A stretch of DNA of 13,230 nucleotides from Natrialbaceae archaeon B1-Br10_E2g27 (GTDB taxonomy: Archaea; Halobacteriota; Halobacteria; Halobacteriales; Natrialbaceae): NCBI GenBank assembly GCA_001563885.1, contig LKMM01000034.1, positions 1 through 13,230 on the forward strand, in the 5' to 3' direction. A program made the position numbers and the translations under genes. Positions 13,181-13,230 of this stretch are shown here, piece after piece; position 1 is the first letter of the stretch, and each line of letters opens with the position of its first letter. The notes beneath the pieces were generated by a model. It had not been told where the DNA came from and made no database searches. It saw nothing but the letters and a program-made list of their open reading frames with translations.

Positions 13181-13230
13181 GCACGCCAGTGACGGAGACG
13201 GCCCCAGTCTCACAATCGACGGCCCGGGAT
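13177..13230 (+). CDS. argE: Start of the next operon gene, probably LysW-ornithine hydrolase (partial)
   Basis: Only 18 codons are in the window, starting at an ATG that overlaps the argD stop (ATGA) and running off the right edge. The visible N-terminus, MSTPVTETAPVSQSTARD, is a low-complexity haloarchaeal leader ending in a segment compatible with the first helix of an M20-type metallopeptidase. No catalytic residue is in view. The assignment rests on operon order in haloarchaea, where the LysK/ArgE deacetylase-like enzyme that frees ornithine from LysW follows argD. An ornithine carbamoyltransferase (argF) is the main alternative. Confidence 0.5.
   Translation, partial: MSTPVTETAPVSQSTARD

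Noticed and set aside
9032..13230. Reading the carrier operon as lysine biosynthesis (LysW, LysX, LysY, LysZ, LysJ).
   Set aside because: The families are shared between the two pathways, but the adjacent argG and argH and the absence of aminoadipate genes in view favour arginine. A dual role cannot be excluded from this window.

Overview
The window looks like chromosomal DNA of a halophilic archaeon, probably of the Natrialba/Haloterrigena/Natronorubrum kind. Base composition is GC-rich, the predicted proteins are very acidic, CTCGAG (Leu-Glu) is frequent, and most transcription units have an archaeal TATA element about 26-31 bases before the start codon, implying leaderless mRNAs. The genus is a guess from style; class-level placement is firm.

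Left part (1-5735): a small unknown membrane protein (183-602, minus) diverges from a universal stress protein (704-1120, plus). The stress gene converges on an NAD-type short-chain dehydrogenase (1155-1928, minus). A Tat-exported cupredoxin-like lipoprotein (1993-2484, minus) follows; its copper-site His and Met positions are both Gln. A tight three-gene minus-strand operon then encodes a compact FAD oxidoreductase (3857-4471), a VOC/glyoxalase-fold protein (3218-3829) and a serine hydrolase (2553-3218). The VOC plus hydrolase pairing recalls bacterial quinone-detoxification modules. Divergent from it is a membrane-anchored winged-helix protein (4632-5735, plus).

Right part (5736-13230): a LysW carrier-protein arginine pathway. 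argG and argH form the first unit and lysW, argX, argC, argB, argD and the start of a probable argE form the second, apparently from its own promoter. LysW carries glutamate on its C-terminal Glu. ArgX attaches it, ArgB phosphorylates, ArgC reduces, ArgD transaminates, and the hydrolase beginning at the right edge should release ornithine. ArgG and ArgH finish arginine after a carbamoyltransferase not seen here. Genes from argX on overlap by 4 bases or lie 1 base apart, with Shine-Dalgarno sites before argX, argC and argD.

The most interesting signals are: (1) a possible arginine attenuator before argG, with a TATA box, a 29-codon ORF whose last 11 codons include 8 Arg, an 8-bp inverted repeat inside it, and a GC hairpin plus pyrimidine tract at its stop codon; (2) a LysW with none of the four zinc-ligand cysteines and no basic residue; (3) the argC Shine-Dalgarno site buried in a perfect hairpin; (4) the degenerate cupredoxin site; (5) the FAD oxidoreductase lacking an NAD(P)H domain. 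All regulatory claims are read from sequence and untested.
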